Part shown: in pieces, positions 24,916-34,270 of the stretch | Layout: each line of letters opens with the position of its first letter | How positions within the stretch are numbered: position 1 is the first letter of the stretch | Assembly (NCBI GenBank): GCA_002686265.1 | Contig: NZBA01000050.1 | Span: 1 to 64,000 of the forward strand | DNA from: Planctomycetota bacterium | Lineage (GTDB): Bacteria; Planctomycetota; UBA1135; GCA-002686595 | Direction: 5' to 3' | DNA: 64,000 nt | Notes under the pieces: generated by a model | What the model was told of the DNA's origin: nothing | Database searches by the model: none | The model's input: only the letters and a program-made list of their open reading frames with translations | Position numbers and translations under genes: made by a program

Positions 24916-25602
24916 GTGAAGAAGCTGTCGTGGATCGTCGCCGGTGCCGTCTGTCTGCTAGCGGCGCGCCCCTTCGGGGGACCTCTCGTCCCCCTCGGGC
25001 CCGCAGTCTCCTTCGAGCTCTCCTCGCCACAGGACGGAACCGTCGTGCCTCCCGGTGGCGTGGTCGAGTGGACGCTCACCGGCAGGGTCAGTCCCGGGGA
25101 CAACTTCGGCCTGGCCGGCTTCTCGGCGGATCTGCGCCAGGACGAGCAGAACCCGACGCGCTTCGATCTGCCCGCCGGTGACGGTGCCCCCGACGCCATG
25201 GGCGAATTCGACCGGCCCGCGGGTTTCGCCAACCCAGGGCCCGATCCGTGGGGCTCTGCCTACGGCGGCACCCCGACCGGCCCAGCGGGCGAGCGTGACC
25301 TGACTCAAGTCGGCGGCGCCCAGAACTCCTCCGGGCGCGTGGGCCCGTGCTTCGGTCCCGACGACGATGTCTGCATGGGTCAGGACGCGACCCTGGTCCT
25401 CGGGGTTGGACAGGGAGCCGGCGCCGAGGTGCTGGCGCAAGGACAGTTCAAGCTGCCCCAGGCACCGGGCGACTACGTGTTCCACCTGAGTGGTGTGCGC
25501 GCCAACTGCCTGGTCGAAGCCAACCCGACGCCCCTGTGGTCGCGGGTCGAGCGGGCGCGGATCGGCTTGGACGGAGCATCGATCAGGGTGACGGTGCCAT
25601 GA
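24916..25602 (+). CDS. Hypothetical secreted protein
   Basis: A 228-residue protein from GTG 24916, chosen because V-K-K-L-S-W-I-V-A-G-A-V starts a normal signal peptide; the frame is open 39 bases further upstream across a run of nine C. The mature part is a beta-rich single domain beginning S-F-E-L-S-S-P-Q-D-G-T-V-V, resembling immunoglobulin-like or Spy-like surface modules, with one likely disulfide pair (C-F-G-P-D-D-D-V-C). No family recognised. The stop overlaps the next start (ATGA), so it is made together with the arylsulfotransferase-like protein. Confidence 0.7.
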   Translation: MKKLSWIVAGAVCLLAARPFGGPLVPLGPAVSFELSSPQDGTVVPPGGVVEWTLTGRVSPGDNFGLAGFSADLRQDEQNPTRFDLPAGDGAPDAMGEFDRPAGFANPGPDPWGSAYGGTPTGPAGERDLTQVGGAQNSSGRVGPCFGPDDDVCMGQDATLVLGVGQGAGAEVLAQGQFKLPQAPGDYVFHLSGVRANCLVEANPTPLWSRVERARIGLDGASIRVTVP

Positions 25603-27812
25603 GGATTCTGCTGGCGACAGCCATCAGTCTGAGCGCGGCGATCGCTTCCGTGGCTCAGGATGCCCCGATCTTCCCGCGCGAGGGAGGGCAGCTCGATCGC
25701 CTGCACCTGCGGTTTCGTTGGGTGCCCTTCCCGCAACTCGTCGGGGACTACACCCTCGAGATCGTCGAGGACGACGGGAGCGCGGCACCCTTCGACAGCG
25801 GCCTGCCCGTGCAGGAGATCTACGCCGGCGGCGGGGAGCCGCGCGCGGTCGTGACCGAGGGGCTCGCCTTCGGCCTCGGCTACGCCTGGCGCGTGCGTGG
25901 CCGGGTGGGCCCGTCGGGCAGTGGCAAGGAGAGCGTCATCCGTCGCTTCTCTACCCTCCCTCTCCATCCCGACGTGCCGAGCATGAACCTGATCGTCCCG
26001 CCCGGCGCGGAACCGGTCGAGCCGGGGGTGACCCTGTGGTCGATGAAACGCGCCGGAGCCAGCGACGGCTTCGTGCTCGGCGTGGACGAACAGGCGCGCT
26101 TGGTCCTGCAACTGCACGTGGCGAGCTCGACCGTGGGGGACACGCGTCTGCTCGACGACGGGCTCTTGCTGTGCAACCTGCAGACGCCCGATCCGGGTGC
26201 GGCCGATCTGTGCCGCACGGCGGCTGTCATGACCCTCGACGGCCTGACGACCTGGGCCTCGCCGAACAACTGGTGTGGGAAGGCGCTCGCAGACGTGGAG
26301 CGCATCGGCATCCACCACGAGGTGCTCGAGATGCCGCGCGAGGCGCACGGCGGCGCGACGTTCCTGTGGCTCGAGTACCAGAGCCGCTGGACCAGCTACG
26401 GCGGCGAGGAGAACCTGTGGTGGCAGAGTGAGGTCATCAAGGAGGTCGATCGCCATACCAAGCAAGTCCTGTTTCAGTGGTCGGTGATGGATCACCTCTC
26501 CCTCGACGACCACCTGCCGCCCGACCACCCGAGCTGGCCCGGGCCCGGCGGCGACTGGACCCACGCCAACGCCCTGGCCTTTGACCCGCTCACGGATCTG
26601 ATCCTGTGCTCCTTGCGGCGCCAGAGCCGACTGATCGCCATCGATCGGGCGAGCGGCGCCGTCGCGTGGCAGATGGGCGAGGACTCCTTCCCCTCGGGCG
26701 ATGTGCCCGCCGGCTTCGGTGACAACCTCTTCTCCGCCCAGCACTCGCCACAGGTGCTGCCCGGCGGCAACCTCCTGGTCTACGACAACGGGAACTTCAT
26801 CGAGCCCGAGAGCGCCGTGCGCCAATCGCGGGCGGTGGAGATCGCCTTCGACGCCTCCGCCACGCCGCCGGTCGCCGCGATCGTGTGGGAGTACGGTCTG
26901 ACTCTCGACGACCTCGTGACGCCCGCCTACGCGCCGGCGGTGGGAGACGCGGATCGCTTACCAGGTGGCCACACGATCACCAACGATGGGGCCGAGGCGA
27001 ACATCATCGAGGTGGACGCCAACGGTGATCCTGTCTGGTTCCTCGACGCCGGCCCGGCCTGGCCGACTCCGGACGGGACGACTCCCGGCGCGATGATCTA
27101 CCGCGTCGAGCGCGTGCCCACCATCGTCGTGGACACGCCGGGCGACGTCGATGACGACGGAGACCGGGACCTCGTCGACTTCCTGGACCTGCAGGCCTCC
27201 TTCACGGGTTTCGGGCCGGCGGTACTGGAGTTCCCCGCGACCCTCTCGGACCTCGACGGAGACGATGACGGGGACTGGGTCGATGTGGAGGAGCTCGCCT
27301 ACTGGATGAGCGGCCCGGCCCAGGTCGATGTGATGATGCACCCGCGCGAGCGCGCTCCTCTGGTCTTCTGTTCGGGTACGGGCGCGGGCAGCGCCTGTCC
27401 CTGCTCGAACGAGGCTTCCGAGGGCGGCTGCGCCAACTCCACGGGCGCCGGCGCCGTCCTGCTCTCCTCGGGGACCACGAGCATCTCGGCCGACGACCTC
27501 GTCGTGGGCGTCAGCGCCGTCCCCGGCGGCCAGCCGGTCCTGCTGTTCAGCGGCCTGAACGCGGTCAACGGGGGTGTCGGCGTGAGCTTCGGCGACGGAC
27601 TACGCTGCGTCGGCGGCGACATCAAGCGCCTGGGCGTGCGCATCGCCGACGGATCGGGGCGCGCCTTCTGGGGGCCGAACCTCGCGGGGGCCGGCGGTTG
27701 GGAGCGCGGGGACGTGCGCCGCCTGCAGGCTTGGTACCGGGATCCGGCGGGTTCTCCCTGCGGGGTCGGGTTCAACCTCTCCAACGGGCTCGAGGTGCGT
27801 TTCGTGCCGTAG
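25599..27812 (+). CDS. Secreted arylsulfotransferase-like protein with dockerin-like repeats and Cys/Gly C-terminal module
   Basis: A 737-residue protein from ATG 25599 with a signal peptide (1-20). Residues ~30-120 form a beta-sandwich; residues ~145-500 match the arylsulfotransferase (ASST) propeller type (T-H-A-N-A-L near 325, D-L-I-L-C-S-L-R). Residues ~515-570 hold two calcium-binding loops of dockerin I style (D-V-D-D-D-G-D-R-D and D-L-D-G-D-D-D-G-D). The last ~150 residues have an S-A-C-P-C-S-N start, an F-G-D-G-L-R-C block and an S-P-C-G-V-G-F-N-L-S-N-G end, the C-terminal module I associate with one planctomycete lineage. It probably acts at the cell surface; the substrate is unknown. 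Confidence 0.8.
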   Translation: MRILLATAISLSAAIASVAQDAPIFPREGGQLDRLHLRFRWVPFPQLVGDYTLEIVEDDGSAAPFDSGLPVQEIYAGGGEPRAVVTEGLAFGLGYAWRVRGRVGPSGSGKESVIRRFSTLPLHPDVPSMNLIVPPGAEPVEPGVTLWSMKRAGASDGFVLGVDEQARLVLQLHVASSTVGDTRLLDDGLLLCNLQTPDPGAADLCRTAAVMTLDGLTTWASPNNWCGKALADVERIGIHHEVLEMPREAHGGATFLWLEYQSRWTSYGGEENLWWQSEVIKEVDRHTKQVLFQWSVMDHLSLDDHLPPDHPSWPGPGGDWTHANALAFDPLTDLILCSLRRQSRLIAIDRASGAVAWQMGEDSFPSGDVPAGFGDNLFSAQHSPQVLPGGNLLVYDNGNFIEPESAVRQSRAVEIAFDASATPPVAAIVWEYGLTLDDLVTPAYAPAVGDADRLPGGHTITNDGAEANIIEVDANGDPVWFLDAGPAWPTPDGTTPGAMIYRVERVPTIVVDTPGDVDDDGDRDLVDFLDLQASFTGFGPAVLEFPATLSDLDGDDDGDWVDVEELAYWMSGPAQVDVMMHPRERAPLVFCSGTGAGSACPCSNEASEGGCANSTGAGAVLLSSGTTSISADDLVVGVSAVPGGQPVLLFSGLNAVNGGVGVSFGDGLRCVGGDIKRLGVRIADGSGRAFWGPNLAGAGGWERGDVRRLQAWYRDPAGSPCGVGFNLSNGLEVRFVP

Positions 27813-27843
27813 ACGGGCGCGCGTGCACGGCGCGGGGGGTGCG

Positions 27844-29535
27844 TTAGCGTTTCCAACCGCGCCAGCCGGGACCGCGCACGACGCGGCCCGGTGTCGCCCC
27901 CGTGTGCTCGCCGTCGCGCAGGACCGCGATGCCGTTGACGAAGACCTGCTCGACGCCGGTGCTCAGGCGGTGGGGGTCGTCGAAGGTCGCGTGGTCGGTG
28001 ATCGTCGCCGGGTCGAAGACGACCACATCCGCGAGGTAGCCGACCTGCAGGATCCCGCGGTCGCGCAGGCCGAGGTTCTCGGCGGGGAAGGAGGTCAGGC
28101 GTCGCACGGCCTCCTCGAGGGGGATCAGTCGCAGGTCGCGCACGTAGCGCCCGAGCAGGCGCGCGAAGTTGCCGTAGGCCCGCGGGTGGGGGTTCGAGAG
28201 CAGGAAGACCCCTCCGGGGCGCAGGGAAGCTGCGTCGGAGCCGAAGGAGACCCAGGGCAGGGTCACCTGGCGCTTGACGTTCTCCTCCGACATGAGGAAG
28301 TAGACCGCCTCGACCCGACTCTGGTCCTCCAGCACGAGGTCCATGGCCGTGTCCTCGACCGAGCGCCGCCGCAGGTGCGCGATCTCGGCCAGGCTCTTGC
28401 CGGTCAGGGACTTCAGCCTGGGGCTCTGGAAGCCGACGAGGAGCACGCGCGAAGGATCGCCGGCGGCGAGCAGCAGGTTCTCCCACTCGTCGGAGGGTGT
28501 GCGCATTTCCCGCGCCACGCGCTCGCGCAGGTCCGGGTCGCGCAGGCGCGCGGCCCAGGCCTCGTAGCCGCCCTCCTGCACCCAGGGGGGCATGGCCGCG
28601 TCGAGGCCGGTGGCGGCGGCCGTGTAGGTGTACATGTCGGCGCACAGGTCGAGTCCCGAGGCGCGCTCGGCCTCAATGCGCATGACGAGCGCGTCGAGCT
28701 TGCTCCAGTTGTCCTCGCCGGCGGCCTTGAGGTGGTAGATCTCCGCCGCGATGGGCGCCTCGCGGGCGATGCGGACGACCTCATCGAGGCCCTCGAGGAG
28801 ACGGTTGCCCTCGCTGCGCATGTGGGTGATGTAGCGGCCGCCATACTCCCCGGCGGCGCGCGCGAGCGCGATCAGCTCCTCGGTCTTGGCGTAGAAGGCC
28901 GGAGCGTAGATCAAGGAGGAGCCGAGACCGAGGGCGCCGTCCTCCATTGCCGCGCGCACGAGGGTGCACATGCGCTCGAGCTCCTCCTCGCTCGGCGCCC
29001 GATCGGCGTAGCCGAGCTCGTGGATGCGGACGGTCGTGGCGCCGACGAAGGAGGCGACGTTGGGGGACACGCCGCGAGCGGTGAGTTGCTCGAGGTACTG
29101 CGCGAGCGTCGTCCACTCGACCGGGTAGGTGACGTCGCCCTGTTGCTCGCGGACATCGGCGCGCATGGCCGGGGTCAGCGGCCCCTGGGACCAGCCCTCA
29201 CCGAAGACTTCCAGGGTCACTCCCTGGTGGATGTCGCTCAGGGAGCGTCCGTCTTCCATCAAGCTCTCGACCGCCCAGCTGAGCATGTTGATGAACCCGG
29301 GAGCGACGGCCTTGCCCGTGACGTCGAGCTCGAGGGCGGCTCGGGCGTCGGTGAGGTCACCGATCGCGGCGATTCGGTCGCCGGCGAGCGCGACGTCGGC
29401 CGTGTAGGGGATGACGCCGGTCCCGTCGTGGACCAGGCCGCCGCGCAGGAGCACATCGTAGGTCGCCGCGGGCGTGGTGGCGCAGGCGCAGGCGAGGGCG
29501 AGGGCGAGAGCGGGGGTGCAGAGGGGGTGGTTCAC
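27844..29535 (-). CDS. N-acyl-D-amino-acid deacylase-like amidohydrolase, exported
   Basis: A 563-residue protein from GTG 29535, which has a GGAGAG sequence about 8 bases upstream and yields a leader with Cys16/Cys18 (possible lipoprotein). It has the D-aminoacylase layout: an N-terminal beta domain, P-G-F-I-N at ~60, T-H-M-R-S-E-G near 245 and E-I-Y-H-L-K near 270. The usual H-x-H metal site after P-G-F-I-D is replaced by N-M-L-S, as I recall for a subgroup of these enzymes, while the H-L-K and T-H-M-R motifs are kept. It should remove acyl groups from D-amino acids or related amides outside the cytoplasm, possibly with one metal ion. Confidence 0.83.
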   Translation of the reverse strand: MNHPLCTPALALALACACATTPAATYDVLLRGGLVHDGTGVIPYTADVALAGDRIAAIGDLTDARAALELDVTGKAVAPGFINMLSWAVESLMEDGRSLSDIHQGVTLEVFGEGWSQGPLTPAMRADVREQQGDVTYPVEWTTLAQYLEQLTARGVSPNVASFVGATTVRIHELGYADRAPSEEELERMCTLVRAAMEDGALGLGSSLIYAPAFYAKTEELIALARAAGEYGGRYITHMRSEGNRLLEGLDEVVRIAREAPIAAEIYHLKAAGEDNWSKLDALVMRIEAERASGLDLCADMYTYTAAATGLDAAMPPWVQEGGYEAWAARLRDPDLRERVAREMRTPSDEWENLLLAAGDPSRVLLVGFQSPRLKSLTGKSLAEIAHLRRRSVEDTAMDLVLEDQSRVEAVYFLMSEENVKRQVTLPWVSFGSDAASLRPGGVFLLSNPHPRAYGNFARLLGRYVRDLRLIPLEEAVRRLTSFPAENLGLRDRGILQVGYLADVVVFDPATITDHATFDDPHRLSTGVEQVFVNGIAVLRDGEHTGATPGRVVRGPGWRGWKR

Positions 29536-29695
29536 GACGGTCTCTCCGGGGGGAAACGGGCGCGGTACGGTTGCAGAGCACGCTCCCCGCGTCCAGCCGC
29601 TCGCGCTCGCGCTCGCGCGCGCACTCGCGGGCGCGGGCCTTGAGGGAAGGGCGCGGGTGCGGGAGAATAGCGGATCGGCTCTGCCCCGCCTTCCC

Positions 29696-30271
29696 ATGGC
29701 CTCCGACCCTTCCGACCGCACGACCCTGCTCCTCAAACGCATGTGCGAGGGGGACGCCCAGGCCGAGGGGGAGCTCTACGCGCACCTCTACGGGGACCTG
29801 CAGCGGCGCGCGCGGGCCATGATGCGCGCCCAGGGTCCGGCTCACACCCTCCAGTCGACGGCGTTGGTCAACGAAGCATGGCTCAAGCTGACCGGCCTGA
29901 CGGACCCGGACTGGCAGGACCGCAAGCACTTCGTGCGCGTGGCGGCGCGTGCCATGCGCTGCGTGCTGGTCGATCACGCACGGGCCAAGCAGACCGCCCG
30001 CCGCGACGGAGGCCTGCGGCGTCCCCTCGGCGATGAGATCAGCGACCGCGAGCGGTCCAGCTGGAGAGTCCTGGCCCTCGACGAGGCCCTCGAGCGCCTC
30101 GAGCGCAGCGAGCCGCAGTCCTTCCGGGTTGCCGAGCTGCGCATTTTCGGCGGGCTTTCCCACGCGGAGATCGCCGACTCGATGGAGGTCTCGACCCGTA
30201 CGGTCGAGCGCGCCTGGAGCTCGGCGCGCGCCTGGCTGATGCGTGAGCTGGAGGCGGACGCGGAGGGCTGA
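29696..30271 (+). CDS. ECF-type RNA polymerase sigma factor
   Basis: A 191-residue sigma factor from ATG 29696. Region 2 (residues ~10-90) has the L-Y-x-x-L/Y-G-D-L-Q-R-R-A core and Q-S-T-A-L-V-N-E-A-W-L-K-L segment typical of the ECF subfamily used by planctomycetes and acidobacteria (TIGR02999 style). Region 4 (~130-185) has the helix-turn-helix F-G-G-L-S-H-A-E-I-A-D-S-M-E-V-S-T-R-T-V-E. No anti-sigma factor or Ser/Thr kinase gene is adjacent. It is divergent from the amidohydrolase gene and 36 bases before a sulfatase gene, so control of the sulfatase is possible but unproven. Confidence 0.92.
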   Translation: MASDPSDRTTLLLKRMCEGDAQAEGELYAHLYGDLQRRARAMMRAQGPAHTLQSTALVNEAWLKLTGLTDPDWQDRKHFVRVAARAMRCVLVDHARAKQTARRDGGLRRPLGDEISDRERSSWRVLALDEALERLERSEPQSFRVAELRIFGGLSHAEIADSMEVSTRTVERAWSSARAWLMRELEADAEG

Positions 30272-30307
30272 GTCGAATCGTCGCGCGAAACCAAGGTCAG
30301 AGAGATC

Positions 30308-31822
30308 ATGCTTCGAACCCTCACGCCGATCCTCCTCGCGTGGGCTGCCATCGCCCCCGCGCCCGCCGCCGCCGACGCTCCCGCCGGGGAGCGCCCCAAC
30401 ATCCTGTTCGTGTTCTCCGACGACCACGCCGCGCAGGCCATCGGGGCCTACGGCTCACGCATCAACAAGACACCCAACATCGATCGCCTGGCGGCGGAGG
30501 GGATGCGCTTTGGCAACTGCTTCTGCGGCAACTCGATCTGCGCTCCCAGCCGAGCGACGGTACTGACCGGCATGCACTCCCACCGCAACGGCGTGATCGA
30601 CAACGGCGCGGTCTTCGACGGGTCGCAGACGACCTTCCCCAAGTTGCTGCAGGCCGCCGGCTACCAGACCGCGCTGATCGGCAAGTGGCACCTCAAGAGC
30701 GATCCGACCGGATTTGATCACTGGGAGGTGCTGATCGGTCAGGGCCCGTACTACAACCCGCCCATGCGCACGCCGGGCGGGCGGCGTGAGCACACCGGCT
30801 ACACGACGGAGATCATCACCGACTTGGCGCTCGAGTGGTTGCGCGAGGAGCGCGACCCCGAGCGCCCGTTCCTGCTCATGTATCAGCACAAGGCGCCGCA
30901 CCGCGAGTGGGAGCCAGGGCCGCGCCAGCTCTCCCTCTACGACGAGGTCGAGATTCCCGAGCCGGCAACGCTGCTGGACGACTATGCGGGCCGCTCCGGC
31001 GCCGCCCGCTCGCAGGAGATGACTCTGGCGCGACACCTGTCGCCGCGCGACCTCAAGCTCGTGCCGCCGCCGCGGTTGAACGAAGAACAGCTGACCTTGT
31101 GGAACGCCGCCTACGGCCCGAAGAACGCCGCCTTCGAAGCGGCCGGTCTCGAGGGCGAGGAGCTCGTCCGCTGGCGCTATCAACGCTATGTGAAGGACTA
31201 CGTGCGATGCGTCGCCTCGGTCGATGAGAATCTCGGGCGTGTGCTCGACTACCTCGCCGAGAGCGGGCTGGAGGAGAACACGATCGTCGTGTACAGCTCG
31301 GACCAGGGCTTCTACCTCGGTGAGCACGGCTGGTACGACAAGCGCTGGATGTACGAGGAGTCCCTGCGCATGCCACTCATCGTGCGTTGGCCGGGGACCA
31401 TCGCACCCGGCGCGGTGGAGGAACGCCTGGTGAGCAACATCGATTTCGCCCCGACCTTCCTGGAGGCCGCCGGCGTGGCGATCCCCGGCGAGGTCCAGGG
31501 CGAGAGCCTGCTGGGGCTCCTGCGCGGGGAGGAGCCGGAGGGTTGGCGCGAGTCGGTGTACTACCACTACTACGAGTTCCCCGGTGTGCACGCGGTGCAG
31601 CGGCACTACGGCGTGCGTGACGAGCGCTACAAGCTGATTCACTACTACCAGATCGACGAGTGGGAGCTGTTCGATCTCGAGTGCGACCCGAGCGAGCTCA
31701 CCAGTGTCCACGCCGAGCCGGCCTACGCGGCGGTCCGCGTGCGGCTCGAGGCCCAGCTCGCCCGCCTCGGTGAGCTCTACGGCGAGGCGCCCCCCTCCGG
31801 GATCGGCGGAGGATCGCGCTGA
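30308..31822 (+). CDS. Secreted arylsulfatase-family sulfatase
   Basis: A 504-residue sulfatase with a signal peptide ending near A-A-A (residues 20-24). F-V-F-S-D-D-H supplies metal ligands at ~35-40. The formylglycine site is C-A-P-S-R at 78-82 (Cys78), the classical C-x-P-S-R motif. A later [13 protein letters not shown] segment gives the second metal and substrate residues, and K-W-H-L-K carries the conserved lysine. It resembles the planctomycete S1 sulfatases (iduronate/choline-sulfatase-like) that act on sulfated polysaccharides in the periplasm or outside. It follows the sigma factor gene on the same strand. Confidence 0.92.
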   Translation: MLRTLTPILLAWAAIAPAPAAADAPAGERPNILFVFSDDHAAQAIGAYGSRINKTPNIDRLAAEGMRFGNCFCGNSICAPSRATVLTGMHSHRNGVIDNGAVFDGSQTTFPKLLQAAGYQTALIGKWHLKSDPTGFDHWEVLIGQGPYYNPPMRTPGGRREHTGYTTEIITDLALEWLREERDPERPFLLMYQHKAPHREWEPGPRQLSLYDEVEIPEPATLLDDYAGRSGAARSQEMTLARHLSPRDLKLVPPPRLNEEQLTLWNAAYGPKNAAFEAAGLEGEELVRWRYQRYVKDYVRCVASVDENLGRVLDYLAESGLEENTIVVYSSDQGFYLGEHGWYDKRWMYEESLRMPLIVRWPGTIAPGAVEERLVSNIDFAPTFLEAAGVAIPGEVQGESLLGLLRGEEPEGWRESVYYHYYEFPGVHAVQRHYGVRDERYKLIHYYQIDEWELFDLECDPSELTSVHAEPAYAAVRVRLEAQLARLGELYGEAPPSGIGGGSR

Positions 31823-31908
31823 GCACTCTGTAGCGGCGCCTGCTTGGTTCTGGAACGGGCGCACAGGACCTTGCAAAATGCCAATTCCGCGCCCCACCCC
31901 CCCCGAGA

Positions 31909-33213
31909 GTGAACATCCCCACCAAGTGCGACGTCGTCGTCATCGGCGGCGGCCCTGCCGGGAGCATGGCCTCTGGCCTGCTCTCCAAGGCCGGTTTCGA
32001 GGTAGTGCTGCTCGAGAAGGCCCTGCACCCGCGCCCGACCGTGGGCGAGAGCCTGCTACCGCACTTCTGGAACAGCGCGGACCTGCTCGGCGTCACCGAG
32101 GAGATCGAGGCTGCGCGCTTCGTGGAGAAGGCCGGGGCGCTCGTCCTGTGGGGGGGCAGCCTGCGCCGCTCGTCCTTCAAGGACTTCGGCCACGAGCGCA
32201 AGCCCCTCCACGTGGACCGCGGCTGCTTCGACAAGATCCTGCTCGATGGTAGCGCACGCCGGGGTACAGGGGTCTTCGAGCGCGTGCAGGCGATGCGTGT
32301 GGAGCTGGGCGGGACGGGGCGCAAGCGCGTGTTCTACAGGTGTTTGGACGAAGAGGGGGAGGGCTCCATCGAGGCCGAATTCGTCGTGGACGCGAGCGGG
32401 CAGAGTGCCTTGATCGCCAAGCAGGGACGATTCCGCATTTTCGACGAGGACCTGCGCTTCTCCGCCGCTTGGGGCTACTACACGGGCGGGGAGTACCTCG
32501 ACTTCGAGAGCGAGATCCGCCCCGTCTCCCAGCTGCACGAGCACCCGCCGGTGACCGTGGTCACGGCCCTCGGCGACTGGGGCTGGACCTGGCACATTCC
32601 TCTGCGCGAGTCGATCAGCGTCGGCGTCATCCTGACCCCCGAGCGCTGGAAGGAGCACGGCCGCTTCGGGGATATGGAGACCCGCTTCCTGCGTGCCGTC
32701 GAGACCTCGCCCGTCGTCGGCAAGCTACTCGGCGCCTCGCAGTTCGTCGAGGGCAGCGCGAACTTCATGCGCGACTACGCCTACAAGCCGGTGCGCCTCG
32801 CGATCGATGGTTGCTACCTGGTCGGGGATGCGGCCGCCTTCGTCGATCCGATCAACTCCGCGGGCGTGACCTTCAGCATGTACGCGGGCATCCTGGCTTC
32901 CTGGGCCATCGAGATGTCGATGAAGAACCGCGCGCGCAGCGCCAACTACCAAGCGCTCTTCGAACGCCAGTACCTCGAGCGCCTGCGCCTGTTCCGGATG
33001 CTGGCCGTGCCGTCTGATCGAGGCGCTGACGGAGAGAGCACCGATGCCGCCTTGAGGTCCTTGCGTGCCTTCAGCGACGAGGAGAAGTTGCTGGCTCTGA
33101 CGACCTCGATTCTGACCAACCGCTCCGAGCGCATCCAGCACCTGTTCGAGCAGCTCGAGCTCGAGGCCGATCTACGCTACGGGGAATTCCCGATCCCCGC
33201 GCGTCTCGCCTGA
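31909..33213 (+). CDS. Flavin-dependent halogenase-like oxidoreductase
   Basis: A 434-residue protein from GTG 31909 (GAGA precedes). The FAD-binding G-G-G-P-A-G is at residues 13-18, and the fingerprint of flavin halogenases, W-T-W-H-I-P, is at 226-231. A second FAD motif, G-D-A-A-A-F-V-D-P, lies near 305. The overall form matches the tryptophan-halogenase/geranylgeranyl-reductase superfamily, with halogenase more likely from the W-x-W-x-I-P motif. Such enzymes chlorinate or brominate aromatic or free-standing substrates, but many homologues with this motif are uncharacterised. It stands alone between a sulfatase gene and a convergent dehydrogenase gene. Confidence 0.82.
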   Translation: MNIPTKCDVVVIGGGPAGSMASGLLSKAGFEVVLLEKALHPRPTVGESLLPHFWNSADLLGVTEEIEAARFVEKAGALVLWGGSLRRSSFKDFGHERKPLHVDRGCFDKILLDGSARRGTGVFERVQAMRVELGGTGRKRVFYRCLDEEGEGSIEAEFVVDASGQSALIAKQGRFRIFDEDLRFSAAWGYYTGGEYLDFESEIRPVSQLHEHPPVTVVTALGDWGWTWHIPLRESISVGVILTPERWKEHGRFGDMETRFLRAVETSPVVGKLLGASQFVEGSANFMRDYAYKPVRLAIDGCYLVGDAAAFVDPINSAGVTFSMYAGILASWAIEMSMKNRARSANYQALFERQYLERLRLFRMLAVPSDRGADGESTDAALRSLRAFSDEEKLLALTTSILTNRSERIQHLFEQLELEADLRYGEFPIPARLA

Positions 33214-33223
33214 GGTCCGCTCC

Positions 33224-34270
33224 TCAGGGCAGGAAGAGGACCTTCGTGCAGCCCTCGAGGCGGCGGTCGAACAACTCGTAGGCGCGCGGCCCTTCCTCGA
33301 GGGCCAGGCGGTGGGAGACGACGTCGCCGAGGGGAACCTCTCCGCGGGCGACGATCGAGAGGGCGCGCTCCATCAGGCGTCGGGCGGGGCAGCGGCCCGT
33401 GCGGAAGGTCAAGTTGCGGTCGTAGGCCGCCGTCGGCGAGAAGGCGATGCGCGGGGCGGTGTGGACCCCGGCGGCGGAGAGCGTGCCGCCGGGGCGCAGG
33501 AGCGAGAAGGCCAGCTCGAGGGCCGCCGGGGTCCCGACGGCCTCCAGGGCGCAGTCCACGCCGCGTCCGCCGGTTTCTTCCAGCAGGCGCTGGCGGGGCT
33601 CCTCTTCGGCGCGGTCGATGGTCTCGGCCCCGAAGCGACGGGCGAGGGCCAGGCGCTCGGGGACCGAGTCCACGGCGAAGACGCGGGCCGCTTGGAGCTC
33701 GCGGGCGCCGACGATGGCCATCAGCCCCACCGGCCCGCAGCCGATGACCGCCGCGACGCTCCCCTTGCCCACGTCCCCGGCCTCGGCGCAGAACAGGCCG
33801 GTCGAGAGGATGTCCCCGCACAGCAGCACCTGCTCGTGGGGTAAGCCGGCGGGCACGGCGACGAGGGTCGTGTCCGCCAGCGGGACGCGCACGAGCTCGG
33901 CCTGGGCTCCCTGTAGCCCGTGCCCGTTCTGCACCCAACCGAAGAGCTGGCCCCGCTCGCAGCGCGCGGTCAGACCCCCGGCGCACGGCGGGCAAGCGCC
34001 GCAGCTGGTCGAGAAGGGGCTGACGACAAGGTCCCCCGGCTCGTGCCGCTCAACGGCCGAGCCGACCGCGATCACCTCGCCCAGGAACTCGTGTCCGAGG
34101 GTCGTCTTCGGGTCGAGGCCCTGTTCGCGTCCGTGGTAGACGTGCAGGTCGGAGCCGCACAGGGCGCTCTGTTCCACGCGCACGAGGGCATCGCCCGGCT
34201 CGCACGGGCCCGGCTCGGCCACCTCCTCGAAGCGCACCTCGCCGGGGGCGTGCAGGGTCAGAGCCTTCAC
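33224..34270 (-). CDS. Zinc-dependent alcohol/sorbitol-type dehydrogenase
   Basis: A 348-residue medium-chain dehydrogenase from GTG 34270, overlapping the previous stop by 4 bases. Catalytic zinc ligands are Cys38, His60-Glu61 and Asp153. The structural zinc site has four cysteines at 90, 93, 96 and 104. The cofactor motif G-C-G-P-V-G is at 177-182, with an acidic D after the second strand (V-D-S) that favours NAD. It resembles the threonine/sorbitol/formaldehyde dehydrogenase group. It is the last gene of a three-gene operon with a homocysteine methyltransferase and a CRTAC1-like protein, so its substrate may be an alcohol or thiol-derived aldehyde. Confidence 0.9.
   Translation of the reverse strand: MKALTLHAPGEVRFEEVAEPGPCEPGDALVRVEQSALCGSDLHVYHGREQGLDPKTTLGHEFLGEVIAVGSAVERHEPGDLVVSPFSTSCGACPPCAGGLTARCERGQLFGWVQNGHGLQGAQAELVRVPLADTTLVAVPAGLPHEQVLLCGDILSTGLFCAEAGDVGKGSVAAVIGCGPVGLMAIVGARELQAARVFAVDSVPERLALARRFGAETIDRAEEEPRQRLLEETGGRGVDCALEAVGTPAALELAFSLLRPGGTLSAAGVHTAPRIAFSPTAAYDRNLTFRTGRCPARRLMERALSIVARGEVPLGDVVSHRLALEEGPRAYELFDRRLEGCTKVLFLP

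Noticed and set aside
27823..29643. 606-codon plus-strand frame over the D-aminoacylase gene
   Set aside because: Shadow of a gene with clear family motifs.
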